A DNA stretch of 64,000 nucleotides, from NCBI GenBank assembly GCA_944391625.1, contig CALXUG010000008.1, positions 1 through 64,000 on the forward strand, in the 5' to 3' direction. Every line of letters starts with the position of its first letter. Position 1 is the stretch's first letter. This DNA comes from an uncultured Clostridia bacterium (GTDB lineage: Bacteria; Bacillota; Peptococcia; Peptococcales; Peptococcaceae). Positions 9,241 through 19,086 of the stretch are shown here, piece by piece. Both the position numbers and the translations under genes were made by a program. The notes beneath the pieces are model-generated. The model saw only the letters and a list, made by a program, of their open reading frames with translations. It had not been told where the DNA came from and searched no databases.

Positions 9241-9611
9241 TACTGGGCATTGGAACAGATATGGTTGAGATTGACAGAATTCAAAGTGCCATCGAAAAAA
9301 ATCCTCGTTTTTTACAGCGGGTATATACCATGCAGGAAATTGAAAGCTGCCAGCGAAAATCTAATTGCTGGCAATCCTTTGCGGCTCGTTTTGCCGCAAA
9401 GGAAGCTGTCAGTAAGGCTTTTGGCACTGGAATTGGTCAAATTGGATTTACGGAGATAGAAATTAAAAATATGGCTGGAGGGCAGCCACAGGTGCTGCTG
9501 CATGGCGCAGCGCAGGCATTGGCCAGAGAACGAAATGTACGATGTGTACATATTAGTTTAAGTCATTCAAAGGCTTATGCTATTGCGACAGCTGTATTGG
9601 AGGGGGAATAG
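9237..9611 (+). CDS. acpS: Holo-[acyl-carrier-protein] synthase AcpS
   Basis: AcpS transfers 4'-phosphopantetheine from CoA to apo-ACP. The 124-residue protein has the family motifs GIGTDMVEIDRI at the N-terminus with the metal-binding Asp, and FAARFAAKEAVSKAFGTGIG (residues about 48-67). The C-terminal HISLSHSKAYAIATAVLE is also typical. It starts at TTG 9237, overlapping the glmM stop as TTGA. The next gene, nnr, starts 1 bp after its stop. The acpS-nnr-alr order is common in Bacillota. Confidence 0.96.
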   Translation: MILGIGTDMVEIDRIQSAIEKNPRFLQRVYTMQEIESCQRKSNCWQSFAARFAAKEAVSKAFGTGIGQIGFTEIEIKNMAGGQPQVLLHGAAQALARERNVRCVHISLSHSKAYAIATAVLEGE

Positions 9612-9612
9612 T

Positions 9613-11151
9613 ATGTATCTGGTAACAGCGGAACAGATGCGGCAGGTGGATCGCAAAACGATTGAGGAATTGGGCATTCCGGAGATGGTGCTGATGGAGA
9701 ATGCCGGTAAAGCAGTGGTGGAATTTTTGCAGGAGCAATTTACGGATCTGCAGTCTAAAAATGTTACCATTGTAGCCGGTACAGGCAATAATGGCGGAGA
9801 TGGTTTGGTTGCCGCCCGTTATTTACATAAGCTGGGTGTTCCGGTAAAAGTGTTTTTGTTGGGTGAAAAAGAACTTTCACCCAGTGCCAAGCAAAACTAT
9901 GAAATTTTGTCAAAACTGCCGGTCAAATTTTATTGGTTGGACAGCGAGAACAGTATGCATCTGTTAAAAGTAACTGTAAATTATAGTGATATTTTGCTGG
10001 ATTGTGTGCTGGGAACCGGTATTAGCCGCGATGTATCCGGCCGTGTTGAACAGATTATTGATATTGCCAATCGCCGCAGCTGCATAAAAGTGGCGGTGGA
10101 TGTGCCTTCGGGGTTAAACAGTGATACCGGCGAAATCTGGGGACGTTGTTTAAAAGCAGATTATACAGTTGCATTGGCGCAGCCCAAACGCGGTTGTTTT
10201 TTAAATAAGGGATTGAAATATTGCGGGCAGATTGTGATAAAAGATATCGGTATTCCGGAAGAAATTTATCAGGATGCAGATTTGAATTTGAATTGTCAGA
10301 TTATTGATGACTCTTTTTTGAAGCTTTGTAAAGAACCGCGCGGTAAAGCCAGTCATAAAGGAACCTACGGCCATCTTTTGGCTGTGGGAGGATCTATGGG
10401 AATGAGCGGCGCCATTACGCTGACTGCCCGTTCAGCGCTGCGCGCCGGTGTAGGAATTTTGACATGCGCTGTTCCGCAAGCAGTGCAGATGCATGTGGCG
10501 GTGAATGTACCGGAAGCCATGGTGCAGCCGTTGCCCGGCGGCAATCAATTCCATGCGGACAGTTTGGCAGTGCTGCGGGAACTGCTGCGGGGGAAAAAGG
10601 CAGTGGTAGCCGGTCCGGGTATGGGCGATAATGAGGCGACCGGAGCTATGATTAATGAAATACTGCAATCGGGCCGCTGTGCAGCTGTAATAGATGCTGA
10701 TGGTTTGAATACAGCGGAATATTGGCTGGAGCATGTACAGGAAGCCAGAGGGCCAGTGATGTTAACGCCTCATCCAGGAGAAATGGCGCGGTTGACCGGA
10801 CTGGAGACCGGATATATACAAAGCAACCGGTTGTCAGTAGCGCAGGAATTTGCTGAAAAATATAAAGTATGGCTGGTTTTAAAGGGTGCCAATACCATTG
10901 TTGCAACACCAAACGGAAAGTTATATATGAACATTACAGATAGTCCTGCTTTAGCTGTAGCTGGCAGCGGCGATGTGCTGGCCGGTATGCTTGGCGCATT
11001 TTTAGCGCAGGGGATGCAGCCTGACGAGGCTTGCTGCAGCGCGGTATATTTGCATGGGCTGGCCGGACAGGCTGTGGCGCAGAAAATAGGAGAGGTCAGC
11101 AGCAAAGCAGGAGACATTATAGATATAATACCAACAATTTTAACGAGGTGA
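9613..11151 (+). CDS. nnr: Bifunctional NAD(P)H-hydrate epimerase / ADP-dependent dehydratase
   Basis: This 512-residue enzyme repairs hydrated NADH and NADPH. The N-terminal epimerase half (YjeF_N, about 1-215) includes MENAGKAVVEFL and GTGNNGGDGLVAARYL. The C-terminal dehydratase half (about 230-510) includes GKASHKGTYGHLLAVGGSMGMSGA, TPHPGEMARLTG and the nucleotide-binding AGSGDVLAGMLGAFLAQG. ATG 9613 lies one base after the acpS stop, with AGGGGGAA inside the acpS end; the longer frame from 9577 lacks a ribosome site. It is followed 7 bp later by alr. Confidence 0.96.
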   Translation: MYLVTAEQMRQVDRKTIEELGIPEMVLMENAGKAVVEFLQEQFTDLQSKNVTIVAGTGNNGGDGLVAARYLHKLGVPVKVFLLGEKELSPSAKQNYEILSKLPVKFYWLDSENSMHLLKVTVNYSDILLDCVLGTGISRDVSGRVEQIIDIANRRSCIKVAVDVPSGLNSDTGEIWGRCLKADYTVALAQPKRGCFLNKGLKYCGQIVIKDIGIPEEIYQDADLNLNCQIIDDSFLKLCKEPRGKASHKGTYGHLLAVGGSMGMSGAITLTARSALRAGVGILTCAVPQAVQMHVAVNVPEAMVQPLPGGNQFHADSLAVLRELLRGKKAVVAGPGMGDNEATGAMINEILQSGRCAAVIDADGLNTAEYWLEHVQEARGPVMLTPHPGEMARLTGLETGYIQSNRLSVAQEFAEKYKVWLVLKGANTIVATPNGKLYMNITDSPALAVAGSGDVLAGMLGAFLAQGMQPDEACCSAVYLHGLAGQAVAQKIGEVSSKAGDIIDIIPTILTR

Positions 11152-11158
11152 GTGAGGG

Positions 11159-12289
11159 ATGAACGCATACCGTCCGTCATGGCTGGAAATCAGTCCAGCC
11201 AATTTGCAATATAACTGTGAAACTGTAAAAAAATTAGTAGGAGATTCTGTTAAGGTGTGTGCTGTGGTAAAAGCCAACGGCTATGGCCATGGCGCAGTGG
11301 AAGTCAGCAAGGCCTGTCTGGCTGCCGGTGCCGATTTTTTGGCAGTGGCTATGTTGTCGGAAGCCATGGAGTTGCGGGAAGCCGGTTTTACCTGCCCTAT
11401 TTTAATTTTGGGCTGGACACCGGAAGAAGGTTATGCATCAGCCATTGCCAATGAAATTCGTCTGGCGCTGTTTGATCAGGAGGAAGCAGCCAGATTGAAT
11501 GCCCAGGCAATCTCTATGGGTAAAAAAGCAATGGTGCATTTGAAATTGGATACCGGAATGTCTCGTATTGGTTTGCAGACCAACGAAGCAGGTTTGCAGG
11601 CTGCAGAGGCGATTCTGGGTATGGAAGGTCTGGAAGTGGAAGGTATTTTCAGTCATTTTTCCAAAGGCGATGAATATGACAAAACCTTTGCTTATCATCA
11701 ACTGGAAGCGTTCAATGGTTTTTATGAACAGCTGGTGCAGCGGACCGGTATCCGGATTCCGATTCGCCATATGGCTGCCAGTTCTGCTATTATTGATATT
11801 CCGGAAGGGTATCTGGATATGGTACGGCCGGGCATTATGCTGTATGGATTTCAGCCATCTACAGAAATGCACAATGTTGCCGATATTAAACCGGCCCTGG
11901 TGTGGAAAGCGCGGCTGGCCCGTGTTGTCAAACTGCCTGCCGGTCGTTTGATTGGCTATAACGGTACGTATGAGTTAAAACAGGATACGCTGGTGGCTAC
12001 GGTGCCGGTAGGCTATGCGGACGGTTATAACCGTCTTTTGAGCAATTATGGCTATGTGGTGTGCCGCGGTAAAAAGCTGCCGATTATTGGCAAAGTATGT
12101 ATGGATCAATTTATGATAGACGTTTCACAGCTGCCTGATCTGAAAGCCGGAGATGAAGTGATTTTGCTGGGGGAAGAACAGGGCGCTTCTATCACAGTAG
12201 ATGAGATGGCAGCTATGCTGAAAACCATTCAGCACGAAGTTGTATGTGGCATAGCGCCTCGGGTGCCTAAATTTTATTTAGAAAAATAA
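11159..12289 (+). CDS. alr: Alanine racemase
   Basis: A PLP enzyme that interconverts L- and D-alanine for peptidoglycan. The 376-residue sequence has the PLP lysine in VVKANGYGHG (Lys38), the helix HLKLDTGMSRIG, the motif RHMAASSAII, and the catalytic tyrosine region VPVGYADGYNR near 270. C-terminal KVCMDQFMIDVS and GIAPRVPKFY complete the fold. It starts at ATG 11159 behind GAGGTGAGTGAGGG, 7 bp after nnr. The protein is cytoplasmic and the assignment is firm. Confidence 0.97.
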   Translation: MNAYRPSWLEISPANLQYNCETVKKLVGDSVKVCAVVKANGYGHGAVEVSKACLAAGADFLAVAMLSEAMELREAGFTCPILILGWTPEEGYASAIANEIRLALFDQEEAARLNAQAISMGKKAMVHLKLDTGMSRIGLQTNEAGLQAAEAILGMEGLEVEGIFSHFSKGDEYDKTFAYHQLEAFNGFYEQLVQRTGIRIPIRHMAASSAIIDIPEGYLDMVRPGIMLYGFQPSTEMHNVADIKPALVWKARLARVVKLPAGRLIGYNGTYELKQDTLVATVPVGYADGYNRLLSNYGYVVCRGKKLPIIGKVCMDQFMIDVSQLPDLKAGDEVILLGEEQGASITVDEMAAMLKTIQHEVVCGIAPRVPKFYLEK

Positions 12290-12454
12290 AAGGATTTTAC
12301 AAAGAAATATATAATTTTGTATCATGGTCATCCTGACAGTATATGGAGGGATGGCCATGATAGCAATCCCGATTATTTACTGCATAAAAATAGTCAGGAT
12401 TGTTTGAAACACAATCGAACGAATGTGGGATAATAGAGTGTTGGAGAGAGGGCT

Positions 12455-12868
12455 ATGACAAAAATTAGACGAGGGGATGTATTTTTTGCCGAATTGGACC
12501 CGGTCGTTGGCTCTGAGCAAGGTGGTGTGAGGCCGGTTTTGGTGATACAGAATGATATTGGCAATCAGCACAGTCCTACCACGATCGTGGCGGCTATTAC
12601 AGGGCAAATGTGCAAAGCCAAACTGCCCACTCATGTGGATTTGGCAGGCAGAGAAAATGGGTTATCCAAAAATTCGGTAGTTTTAGTGGAACAAATACGC
12701 ACCATTGATAAGCAGCGTTTGCGAGAGCGTATTTGCAGCTTGGATCGCGCTATTATGGAACAGGTGGATCAGGCGCTGCAGATCAGCATGGGTTTGCGTT
12801 CACCATTTGTACGAGAGGAGGAAGAGATTCATGGCAGAGCAGTTGAAACGGTTGGCAAAAGAGCTTGA
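12455..12868 (+). CDS. ndoA: MazF/PemK-type endoribonuclease toxin (NdoA-like)
   Basis: MazF toxins cut mRNA at short sequences. The 137-residue protein has the family motifs [39 protein letters not shown] and [21 protein letters not shown]. It starts at ATG 12455 after GGAGAGAGGG. The usual partner is a small CopG/MazE-like antitoxin immediately upstream, but the 165 bp after alr contain no credible antitoxin frame. The C-terminus extends about 20 residues beyond the normal 116 and overlaps tex by 38 bp. The alr-ndoA order is as in Bacillus. Confidence 0.93.
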   Translation: MTKIRRGDVFFAELDPVVGSEQGGVRPVLVIQNDIGNQHSPTTIVAAITGQMCKAKLPTHVDLAGRENGLSKNSVVLVEQIRTIDKQRLRERICSLDRAIMEQVDQALQISMGLRSPFVREEEEIHGRAVETVGKRA

Positions 12869-14996
12869 ACAGCCGTTGCATCGGGTAGAAAAGGCAGTAG
12901 AACTTTTAGATGCAGGAAATACCATTCCATTTATTGCCCGTTATCGAAAAGAGATGACAGGAGAAATGGATGAGGTGGTACTGCGGCAGTTGGCAGAACG
13001 GCTGCAATATCTGCGCAATCTGGAACAGCGCAAGGAGGATGTGCTTGCCAATATTACCGAACAGGGCAAATTAACAGAAGAATTAGAGCAAAAAATCAGA
13101 GCTGCGGAACTATTACAGGAAGTAGAGGATTTATACCTGCCGTATAAACAAAAACGGAAAACCAGAGCCAGCGTTGCCAGGGAAAAAGGCTTGGAACCTT
13201 TGGCAATGATGATTTTAGAAGGGACCCATACAAAATCCGCAGTAGAAACAGCCAAATTATACATAGAAGAAGCGATAGGAATTCATACAGCAGAAGATGC
13301 GCTGCAGGGCGCAATGGATATTATTGCCGAAATTTTGGCCGATGATGCCGATTTGCGAAAACTGGCCAGGGAATTGGCCTGGAAGGATGGAAAACTGGAA
13401 ACCAAACTGCGTAAAACGCTGACAGAAGAAGAAAGTACGCCATATGAGATGTACTATGCCTATGAAGAAGCTGTAAAAAAAATACCGCCTCATCGTATTT
13501 TAGCAGTAAACAGAGGTGAAAAAGATGAGGTATTATCCGTTAAGATTGTGCAACCGGAGGAACCGGTCCTTGCAGCGATTATCAAGCAATATCAGCGTAA
13601 ACGGCCTGCTGACGGACAAGAACTGTTTGTTGAAGCAGTTAAAGATAGCTGGAAACGTCTGATTGGTCCGGCTATTGAACGGGAAATCCGTAATAGTTTG
13701 ACAGAACAGGGGGAATCCCAGGCTATTAAAGTATTTGCGGCGAATCTGCACAGCCTGTTATTGCAGGCGCCGGTCAAAGGCCGCACCGTATTGGGTGTAG
13801 ACCCCGGTTTCCGCACAGGATGTAAGCTGGCGGTGGTAGATGATACCGGAAAAGTTTTGGAAGTGGGTGTAATGTATCCCCATCCGCCGCAAAAAAAATA
13901 TAATGAGGCTGTGGAACTGATGAAAGCCATGATTGCCCGCTGGCAAGTTGACATTATTGCCATTGGCAATGGCACAGCGTCCCGCGAATCGGAAGCATTG
14001 GCGGCTGATGTCATTCGCCAATGTCCGCAGGTGCAGTATATAATTGTGTCTGAGGCAGGGGCTTCTGTGTATTCGGCATCGCCATTGGCAAAGGAAGAAT
14101 TTCCTGAGTATGATCTATCTTTGCGCAGTGCCGTATCTATTGCCCGCCGTCTGCAGGACCCATTGGCGGAGCTTGTAAAAATAGAACCCAAGGCAGTGGG
14201 TGTAGGACAATATCAGCATGATGTTGCGCCTAAAAAGCTGGATGAAGCTTTGGGGGCGGTGGTAGAGGATTGTGTAAACGGCGTAGGGGTAGAAGTGAAT
14301 ACAGCTTCCAGTGCGTTGCTGCAATATGTGGCGGGCTTAACCCGCGCAACTGCCGACGGTATTGTTAAGCTGCGCAATGAGCAGGGCAAGCTGGTAAACC
14401 GCAAACAATTGCTGAAAGTGCCCCGATTGGGGCCAAAAGCCTATGAACAGTGCGCAGGCTTTATTCGGATTGCTGATGGAGAAAATCCGCTGGACAATAC
14501 ATCGGTGCATCCAGAATCTTACGCCGGGGCAGAAGCATTGCTGCAGCAGTTGGGATATGGTACAGCCGATTTGACAACGGAACGGATTGGAGAAATACGG
14601 CAGCGGCTGCAGCAGGTGAACAGCTCGGAAATGGCGCAGCAGTTGCAGATTGGCGAACCTACACTGCGGGACATTATTGCGGCGCTGCAAAAGCCGGGCC
14701 GTGACCCGCGGGAAGAATTGGAGCCGCCTCTTCTGCGCAGCGATGTGCTTTCCATGGAAGATTTAAAACCGGGCATGGAATTAATGGGCACTGTGCGTAA
14801 TGTGGTAGACTTTGGAGCTTTTGTAGATATTGGTGTGAAACAGGACGGACTGATTCATATATCCCAATTTGGCAGCCGTTTTATCAAGCATCCCATGGAA
14901 GTGGTATCCGTGGGGGACATTATAAAAGTAACAGTATTGGATGTAGATTTGCGCCGCGGGCGAATTGCATTAACCAGAAAGACAGGAGATAAATAA
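12831..14996 (+). CDS. tex: Tex family RNA-binding transcription accessory protein
   Basis: A 721-residue, multi-domain nucleic acid-binding protein. It has an N-terminal helical Tex region, the YqgF/RuvX-like RNase H-fold core ([23 protein letters not shown], near 335), a helix-hairpin-helix segment and a C-terminal S1 domain ([27 protein letters not shown]) from about 645. ATG 12831 follows GAGGAGGAAGAG, inside mazF; the longer upstream frame is a mazF shadow. Tex homologues act in transcription and ribosome-related processes; the precise reaction is unsettled. Confidence 0.95.
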   Translation: MAEQLKRLAKELEQPLHRVEKAVELLDAGNTIPFIARYRKEMTGEMDEVVLRQLAERLQYLRNLEQRKEDVLANITEQGKLTEELEQKIRAAELLQEVEDLYLPYKQKRKTRASVAREKGLEPLAMMILEGTHTKSAVETAKLYIEEAIGIHTAEDALQGAMDIIAEILADDADLRKLARELAWKDGKLETKLRKTLTEEESTPYEMYYAYEEAVKKIPPHRILAVNRGEKDEVLSVKIVQPEEPVLAAIIKQYQRKRPADGQELFVEAVKDSWKRLIGPAIEREIRNSLTEQGESQAIKVFAANLHSLLLQAPVKGRTVLGVDPGFRTGCKLAVVDDTGKVLEVGVMYPHPPQKKYNEAVELMKAMIARWQVDIIAIGNGTASRESEALAADVIRQCPQVQYIIVSEAGASVYSASPLAKEEFPEYDLSLRSAVSIARRLQDPLAELVKIEPKAVGVGQYQHDVAPKKLDEALGAVVEDCVNGVGVEVNTASSALLQYVAGLTRATADGIVKLRNEQGKLVNRKQLLKVPRLGPKAYEQCAGFIRIADGENPLDNTSVHPESYAGAEALLQQLGYGTADLTTERIGEIRQRLQQVNSSEMAQQLQIGEPTLRDIIAALQKPGRDPREELEPPLLRSDVLSMEDLKPGMELMGTVRNVVDFGAFVDIGVKQDGLIHISQFGSRFIKHPMEVVSVGDIIKVTVLDVDLRRGRIALTRKTGDK

Positions 14997-14998
14997 AC

Positions 14999-16132
14999 AT
15001 GATTGCATTGACCAACGGAACCATTTATACAATGGAAGAAGAAATTATCAAACAAGGAACCATTTTGATTGACAATGGAAAGATTGCCGCAGTAGGAGCA
15101 GAGATAGAGATTCCTGCTGATGCGCAGGTGATTGATGTGGCAGGGCGTATGATTACCCCTGGTTTTATTGATGCCCATACCCATATGGGGATTGATGAAG
15201 AAATTCATCAGCCCATCGGAGATGACTGCAATGAGATGACAGAGCCTAATACTGCTGAATTGCGCGCTATGGATGCCATTAATTACCGTGACCTGTCTTT
15301 TCAGGATGCGCTCCAGGCAGGTATTACTACAGTGATGATCACACCGGGCAGCGCCAATGTGTTTGGCGGCTTGATTACTGTGATGAAAACAGCAGGAAAA
15401 ACCTATAAAGAAATGCTCATTGATGGCGAAGCCGGTTTAAAAATGGCCTTTGGCGAAAACCCAAAACGGGTTTACGGTGAAAAGGATAAATCTCCATCTA
15501 CACGGATGGCGACCATGGCCATTGCCCGGCAAGGATTTTATGAAGCAAAAGAATATTTGAAAAAAAGTGATGAGGATAAAGAATTCAGTTTGCAGACAGA
15601 GCATATTGCCAAAGCCTTGGACGGCGGCATTCCGGTGCGGGCTCATGCGCACAGAGCAGATGATATTATGACAGCCATTCGTTTGCGGGATGAATTCCAT
15701 CTGGATTTGGTGATTGAGCACTGTACCGATGGACATCTGATTGCCGATGAGTTGAAAGAAGCAGGCGTGCCGGTTACTGTGGGCCCCAGCTTGAGCAATC
15801 GGGCCAAGGTGGAGATGGAGCATGTAACATTCCGCACACCTGGTATCTTAGCCAATGCAGGCATTGATGTGGCCATCATTACCGATCATCCTTGCACACC
15901 GATTCAGTATCTTCCTATTTGCGCCGGTATTGCTGTGCGGGAGGGTATGAAAGAATATGATGCGCTGAAAGCGCTGACCATCAATCCTGCTAAAATTTTA
16001 AAAATTGCCCATCGCACCGGCAGCTTAAAAGTGGGGAAAGATGCGGATTTGGTTGTGTGGGAGCATCATCCGCTGGAAATCAAAGGAAAACCATGGCAGG
16101 TGTATGTGAACGGCTGCCTGCAGGTTGGCTGA
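14999..16132 (+). CDS. Amidohydrolase-superfamily metal-dependent hydrolase
   Basis: A 377-residue cytoplasmic hydrolase. The metal site is visible as FIDAHTHMG (HxH near 60), HAHRADD, EHCTDGH and the catalytic aspartate in ITDHPCTPIQ. The N- and C-terminal strands (LTNGTIYTMEEE and VGKDADLVVWEHHPLEIKGKP) form the small beta domain of imidazolonepropionase-like amidohydrolases. It starts 2 bp after the tex stop, behind AGGAGATAAAT, so it belongs to the same operon. The substrate cannot be read from the sequence. Confidence 0.88.
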   Translation: MIALTNGTIYTMEEEIIKQGTILIDNGKIAAVGAEIEIPADAQVIDVAGRMITPGFIDAHTHMGIDEEIHQPIGDDCNEMTEPNTAELRAMDAINYRDLSFQDALQAGITTVMITPGSANVFGGLITVMKTAGKTYKEMLIDGEAGLKMAFGENPKRVYGEKDKSPSTRMATMAIARQGFYEAKEYLKKSDEDKEFSLQTEHIAKALDGGIPVRAHAHRADDIMTAIRLRDEFHLDLVIEHCTDGHLIADELKEAGVPVTVGPSLSNRAKVEMEHVTFRTPGILANAGIDVAIITDHPCTPIQYLPICAGIAVREGMKEYDALKALTINPAKILKIAHRTGSLKVGKDADLVVWEHHPLEIKGKPWQVYVNGCLQVG

Positions 16133-16309
16133 GGCTATGTAATGGAACTGGAGAAGCAGTCAAAAGATATTGTCTGTTTGTACCGTGCTGCGATTGAGCA
16201 GAACATTTGAAAACCATATAGACTATCCGGTCATATCTTTTGTTAATTGATATGGGTATACCGGGCAATGTCGATTTTCAAAGTGATTTTCTGTTGGAAC
16301 ATGAAAAAA

Positions 16310-16350
16310 GGAGTTATGCGTCAGCGATTATAATGCTGATACATAACTCC
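16310..16350. terminator. Bidirectional terminator between amidohydrolase and thioredoxin-like genes
   Basis: The 16-bp arms 16310-16325 and 16335-16350 (GGAGTTATG... / ...CATAACTCC) have one mismatch, one G-U and a 9-nt loop. They are flanked by A5 and T5 tracts. The 180 bp before it hold no gene I can support. Confidence 0.85.
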
Positions 16351-16374
16351 TTTTTGATTACTTGGTTTGTTTGC

Positions 16375-16701
16375 CTATTTTCCAGCCAAAGTGCGATCAA
16401 TTAAAAATTCTATTTCTTCATATTCTCGCAGGCCGGTAAATTTTTGTGTCTGCTGGCCGCCGCGATAGAAAATAACAGTGGGCGTTCCCTGTAATTTCAT
16501 ACTTTTGTATAATTCGTCTTCTGCGATGGCATCTACATAGTAAAATCCGAATGGTTTTTCTGTATATCCCTGTTCAATTTCTTCAATGAGAGGATGTAAT
16601 TCCTGACAGATTGGGCAGCCATCTTTTAAAAATAATACCAGCCCTGTCTGCTGTTCCTCCAGTAGTTTTTGATGAAATGTGTCTAGTGTCAAAGCTTCCA
16701 T
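16375..16701 (-). CDS. Thioredoxin-like protein
   Basis: A 108-residue thioredoxin fold with a CPIC active site at residues 29-32 in place of CGPC, and the cis-proline loop GTPTVIFYRGG near 76. CPIC keeps both redox cysteines, but the altered dipeptide suggests a shifted redox potential. ATG 16701 lies about nine bases after GAGG; the in-frame GTG at 16710 overlaps that ribosome site. It is monocistronic and converges on the amidohydrolase operon. Confidence 0.85.
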   Translation of the reverse strand: MEALTLDTFHQKLLEEQQTGLVLFLKDGCPICQELHPLIEEIEQGYTEKPFGFYYVDAIAEDELYKSMKLQGTPTVIFYRGGQQTQKFTGLREYEEIEFLIDRTLAGK

Positions 16702-16799
16702 AATCGTCACCTCGTAAAAATCAAATTATTAAATATGGATTTGTCTTTTATGATAGCATGATTTTATCATAAAACACAAGTATTCTATATATTTTACTT

Positions 16800-16827
16800 T
16801 TGTTTTTTCAAAGTTTTTTGCTATAAT
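16800..16827 (+). promoter_or_regulatory. Promoter for the DUF5662 gene
   Basis: TTGTTT (16800-16805), a 16-bp spacer and a perfect TATAAT (16822-16827), 30 bp before the TTG start. Confidence 0.6.
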
Positions 16828-16857
16828 AAACATACCGAAAAAAGTGGGGGGATTTCT

Positions 16858-17415
16858 TTGAAGTGGCTAAAGCATTTAAAAACCATTACCCATCACAAAA
16901 AACTTGTTATGCAGCATTGTTTTAAAGTGGGCCTGTATTATCAGGGATTGATGCATGATTTGTCCAAGTATGCACCGGTGGAGTTTTTGTCCGGCGCTCG
17001 TTTTTATCAGGGTGATCGCAGCCCCAATGATGCCGAGCGCAAAGCCAGAGGCTACAGCAAAGCCTGGCTGCATCACAAAGGCCGCAATAAGCATCATTTG
17101 GAGTATTGGATTGACTACAGCGCTACAGGAGATCATCAGCTGGAAGGGATTCGGATGCCGGAAAAATATGTGGCAGAAATGTTTTGCGACCGTCTTGCAG
17201 CCAGCAAAACCTATCGTGGGGAGCAATATGTGGACAGCGATCCCTATGCCTATTATGAGCATTCTAAGCAGGCATATTTGATGCATCCAGAATCGCAGGC
17301 GCTGCTGGAACAGATGTTGCTGATTTTAAAAGAAAAAGGGGAGGAGGAAGCGTTTTCATATATCCGGAATAATATTTTACGAAGAAAATGGCGAAATCGT
17401 TGGAAGAGGCATTGA
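16858..17415 (+). CDS. DUF5662 family protein
   Basis: A 185-residue protein with many conserved histidines: HCFKVGLYYQGLMHDLSKY, WLHHKGRNKHHLEYW and MPEKYVAEMFCDRLAASK. This HxxD-rich pattern resembles an HD-like metal site and is the DUF5662 signature; the function is not known. It starts at TTG 16858 behind GTGGGGGGA. No partner gene adjoins; the next unit is a BlaI/M56 pair with its own gap of 83 bp. Confidence 0.82.
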   Translation: MKWLKHLKTITHHKKLVMQHCFKVGLYYQGLMHDLSKYAPVEFLSGARFYQGDRSPNDAERKARGYSKAWLHHKGRNKHHLEYWIDYSATGDHQLEGIRMPEKYVAEMFCDRLAASKTYRGEQYVDSDPYAYYEHSKQAYLMHPESQALLEQMLLILKEKGEEEAFSYIRNNILRRKWRNRWKRH

Positions 17416-17438
17416 CTATAGCGTTTTGATGTTATAGA

Positions 17439-17463
17439 ATTATACCAGAAATTATGATATAAT
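17439..17463 (+). promoter_or_regulatory. Possible operator/-10 region of BlaI/M56 pair 1
   Basis: ATTATA (17439-17444) and TATAAT (17458-17463) form an inverted repeat around a 13-bp centre. The second arm is also a perfect -10 box. I see no well-spaced -35. Weak evidence. Confidence 0.3.
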
Positions 17464-17498
17464 ATGAAAATAAAACAAAATAAAAGGAGAAATGTATT

Positions 17499-17888
17499 AT
17501 GGAAACTATGAAACGTTTGCCGGACAGTGAATTAAAACTTATGATGATTATTTGGGATGCTGGTGAACCAGTTGCTTCCCCTTATATTCTGGAACAGTTG
17601 GTGGGCGAAAAAACCTGGGCAAAAACAACTGTACTGAACTTTTTATCCCGCTTGGTAGACCGGGGATTCCTGACAACAGAAAAAAGAGGTCGGTTCCATT
17701 ATTTTTCCCCGCTGATTTCCAAGGAAGACTATTTACAGATGGAAAGTCGTTCTTTCTTGCAGAGAGTGCATAAAAACTCACTGAAAAGTCTGGTGGCTTC
17801 TCTTTATGACGGAAAAGGTATCGACAACAATGATTTACAGGAGCTGCGTCAATATGTAGATCAGATTTCTGGTCAGGAAGAGAACTAG
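17499..17888 (+). CDS. BlaI/MecI-family transcriptional repressor (pair 1)
   Basis: A 129-residue winged-helix repressor. The recognition region KTTVLNFLSRLVDRGFLTTEKRGRFHYFSP and the start LPDSELKLMMIIWDAGEPV match the BlaI/MecI family. The C-terminal dimerisation helix contains SLKSLVASLYDGKGIDNNDLQELRQYV. BlaI repressors dimerise on dyads at their own promoter and lose repression on cleavage. The M56 gene follows 26 bp later. The promoter region has the inverted ATTATA...TATAAT pattern at 17439-17463, a possible operator. It is 50-60% similar by eye to the second copy at 27410. Confidence 0.93.
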   Translation: METMKRLPDSELKLMMIIWDAGEPVASPYILEQLVGEKTWAKTTVLNFLSRLVDRGFLTTEKRGRFHYFSPLISKEDYLQMESRSFLQRVHKNSLKSLVASLYDGKGIDNNDLQELRQYVDQISGQEEN

Positions 17889-17914
17889 GCACAGCGGCTT
17901 CGGAAAGGAGCTTT

Positions 17915-18994
17915 ATGCAAACCGTTTTTTTATCAGTGGTATCGATTTCTTTTGGCGTTATTCTACCCATTTTTTTGCTGCTGATGGTGCAAAAATCTAT
18001 TAAGCGGCAGTTTGGCGCTAAATGGATTCGTTTGGTGTGGATTGCAGTATTGGTTCGTTTACTGTGTCCGTTTTCTTTCACAGGCATATCTTTGCTCAGT
18101 CCTGATTTATTTGGTGCTGGCTCTGTCGATGTTGCTGCAGGTGCCGAGGCTGGTTCTTTTTGGCAAAATGTTTCTTTGTTGAATTTGTTGACGTTGATTT
18201 GGTTGGCAGTGGCGGGTGTGCTGTTATTGTATCACTTATTGGATTATATTTTGTTCCGCCGCCATTTGCTGCGCTGGAGCCGTGAACCGGAGCAGATGGC
18301 AGTTCTGGAAATGGCAGAACTTGTGCGGCGATTTTGGAAATTGCCGCGGTCATTAAAGATATTGATTTGTCCGGAACTGAAAACACCGGCTGCAGTTGGA
18401 TTCTTTTCCCCTGTGATTTTGCTCCCTACCGAGCATTTTGATGATACAGATTTAGAATTGATTCTTCATCATGAAGCAGCCCATCTGCGCCGAGGCGATA
18501 TTATCATAAAATGGTGTTCAATGGCAGTCAAATGTATTTACTGGTTTCATCCTTTGGTATATTTGCTGTGCAGCCAGTTGGAAAACGATCTGGAAGCGGC
18601 TTGCGATGCAGCTGTTATGGATAAAATCGGGCAAGAGCAGGAGATGCAGAAATATTACAGCTATTTGATTTTGGACATTGCAGCAGGAAAAAGCGGACGG
18701 TTTTATCCCTTTACAACCTGTTTGCAGGATACAAAAGAATGTCTGCGTGCGCGGATTGACAATATTTTTGATACCCGGCCAAAACGATCCGGTTTGCCGG
18801 TATTGGTACTCTGCAGTATCTGTCTTGTTATGAGCAGCGGATTGGTTCAGCTGCAATATCAGGATGGAACCATGACACAGCTTCCGGCTGCAGAGCCGGA
18901 AACGACTGTAGTGACAGAAAATTCTGGAGATCAGTCGGTTGTAACCATTGACTTGTATCAATTGGAACAGCAGCTGGAAGAACAGGAAAGCTGA
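17915..18994 (+). CDS. BlaR1/MecR1-like M56 membrane metallopeptidase (pair 1)
   Basis: A 359-residue protein with N-terminal transmembrane helices, then the M56 zinc site HEAAH (His186-His190) in LILHHEAAHLRRGD, the downstream YWFHPLVYLLCSQLENDLEAACD, and one last membrane segment near 300. The penicillin-binding sensor domain of true BlaR1 is missing; only a short extracytoplasmic tail (about 40 residues) remains. It likely senses an unknown envelope signal and inactivates the BlaI protein encoded just upstream. It starts at ATG 17915 behind GGAAAGGAG. Confidence 0.9.
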   Translation: MQTVFLSVVSISFGVILPIFLLLMVQKSIKRQFGAKWIRLVWIAVLVRLLCPFSFTGISLLSPDLFGAGSVDVAAGAEAGSFWQNVSLLNLLTLIWLAVAGVLLLYHLLDYILFRRHLLRWSREPEQMAVLEMAELVRRFWKLPRSLKILICPELKTPAAVGFFSPVILLPTEHFDDTDLELILHHEAAHLRRGDIIIKWCSMAVKCIYWFHPLVYLLCSQLENDLEAACDAAVMDKIGQEQEMQKYYSYLILDIAAGKSGRFYPFTTCLQDTKECLRARIDNIFDTRPKRSGLPVLVLCSICLVMSSGLVQLQYQDGTMTQLPAAEPETTVVTENSGDQSVVTIDLYQLEQQLEEQES

Positions 18995-19042
18995 GTATTT
19001 TGAGGACAATTATTGTAATATAGTATTAAAATAAAATATAAG

Positions 19043-19086
19043 AAAACTGTCTGTAACATATTTTGGTGTTGCAGGCAGTTTTTTAT
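19043..19086 (+). terminator. Terminator after M56 pair 1
   Basis: The 16-bp stem (19043-19058 / 19067-19082) has two G-U pairs, AAAACTGTCTGTAACA with TGTTGCAGGCAGTTTT, an 8-nt loop and a T6 run. Confidence 0.85.

Noticed and set aside
12357-12407. 16-codon frame before mazF as a possible antitoxin
   Set aside because: Far too short and hydrophobic, without CopG or MazE features.
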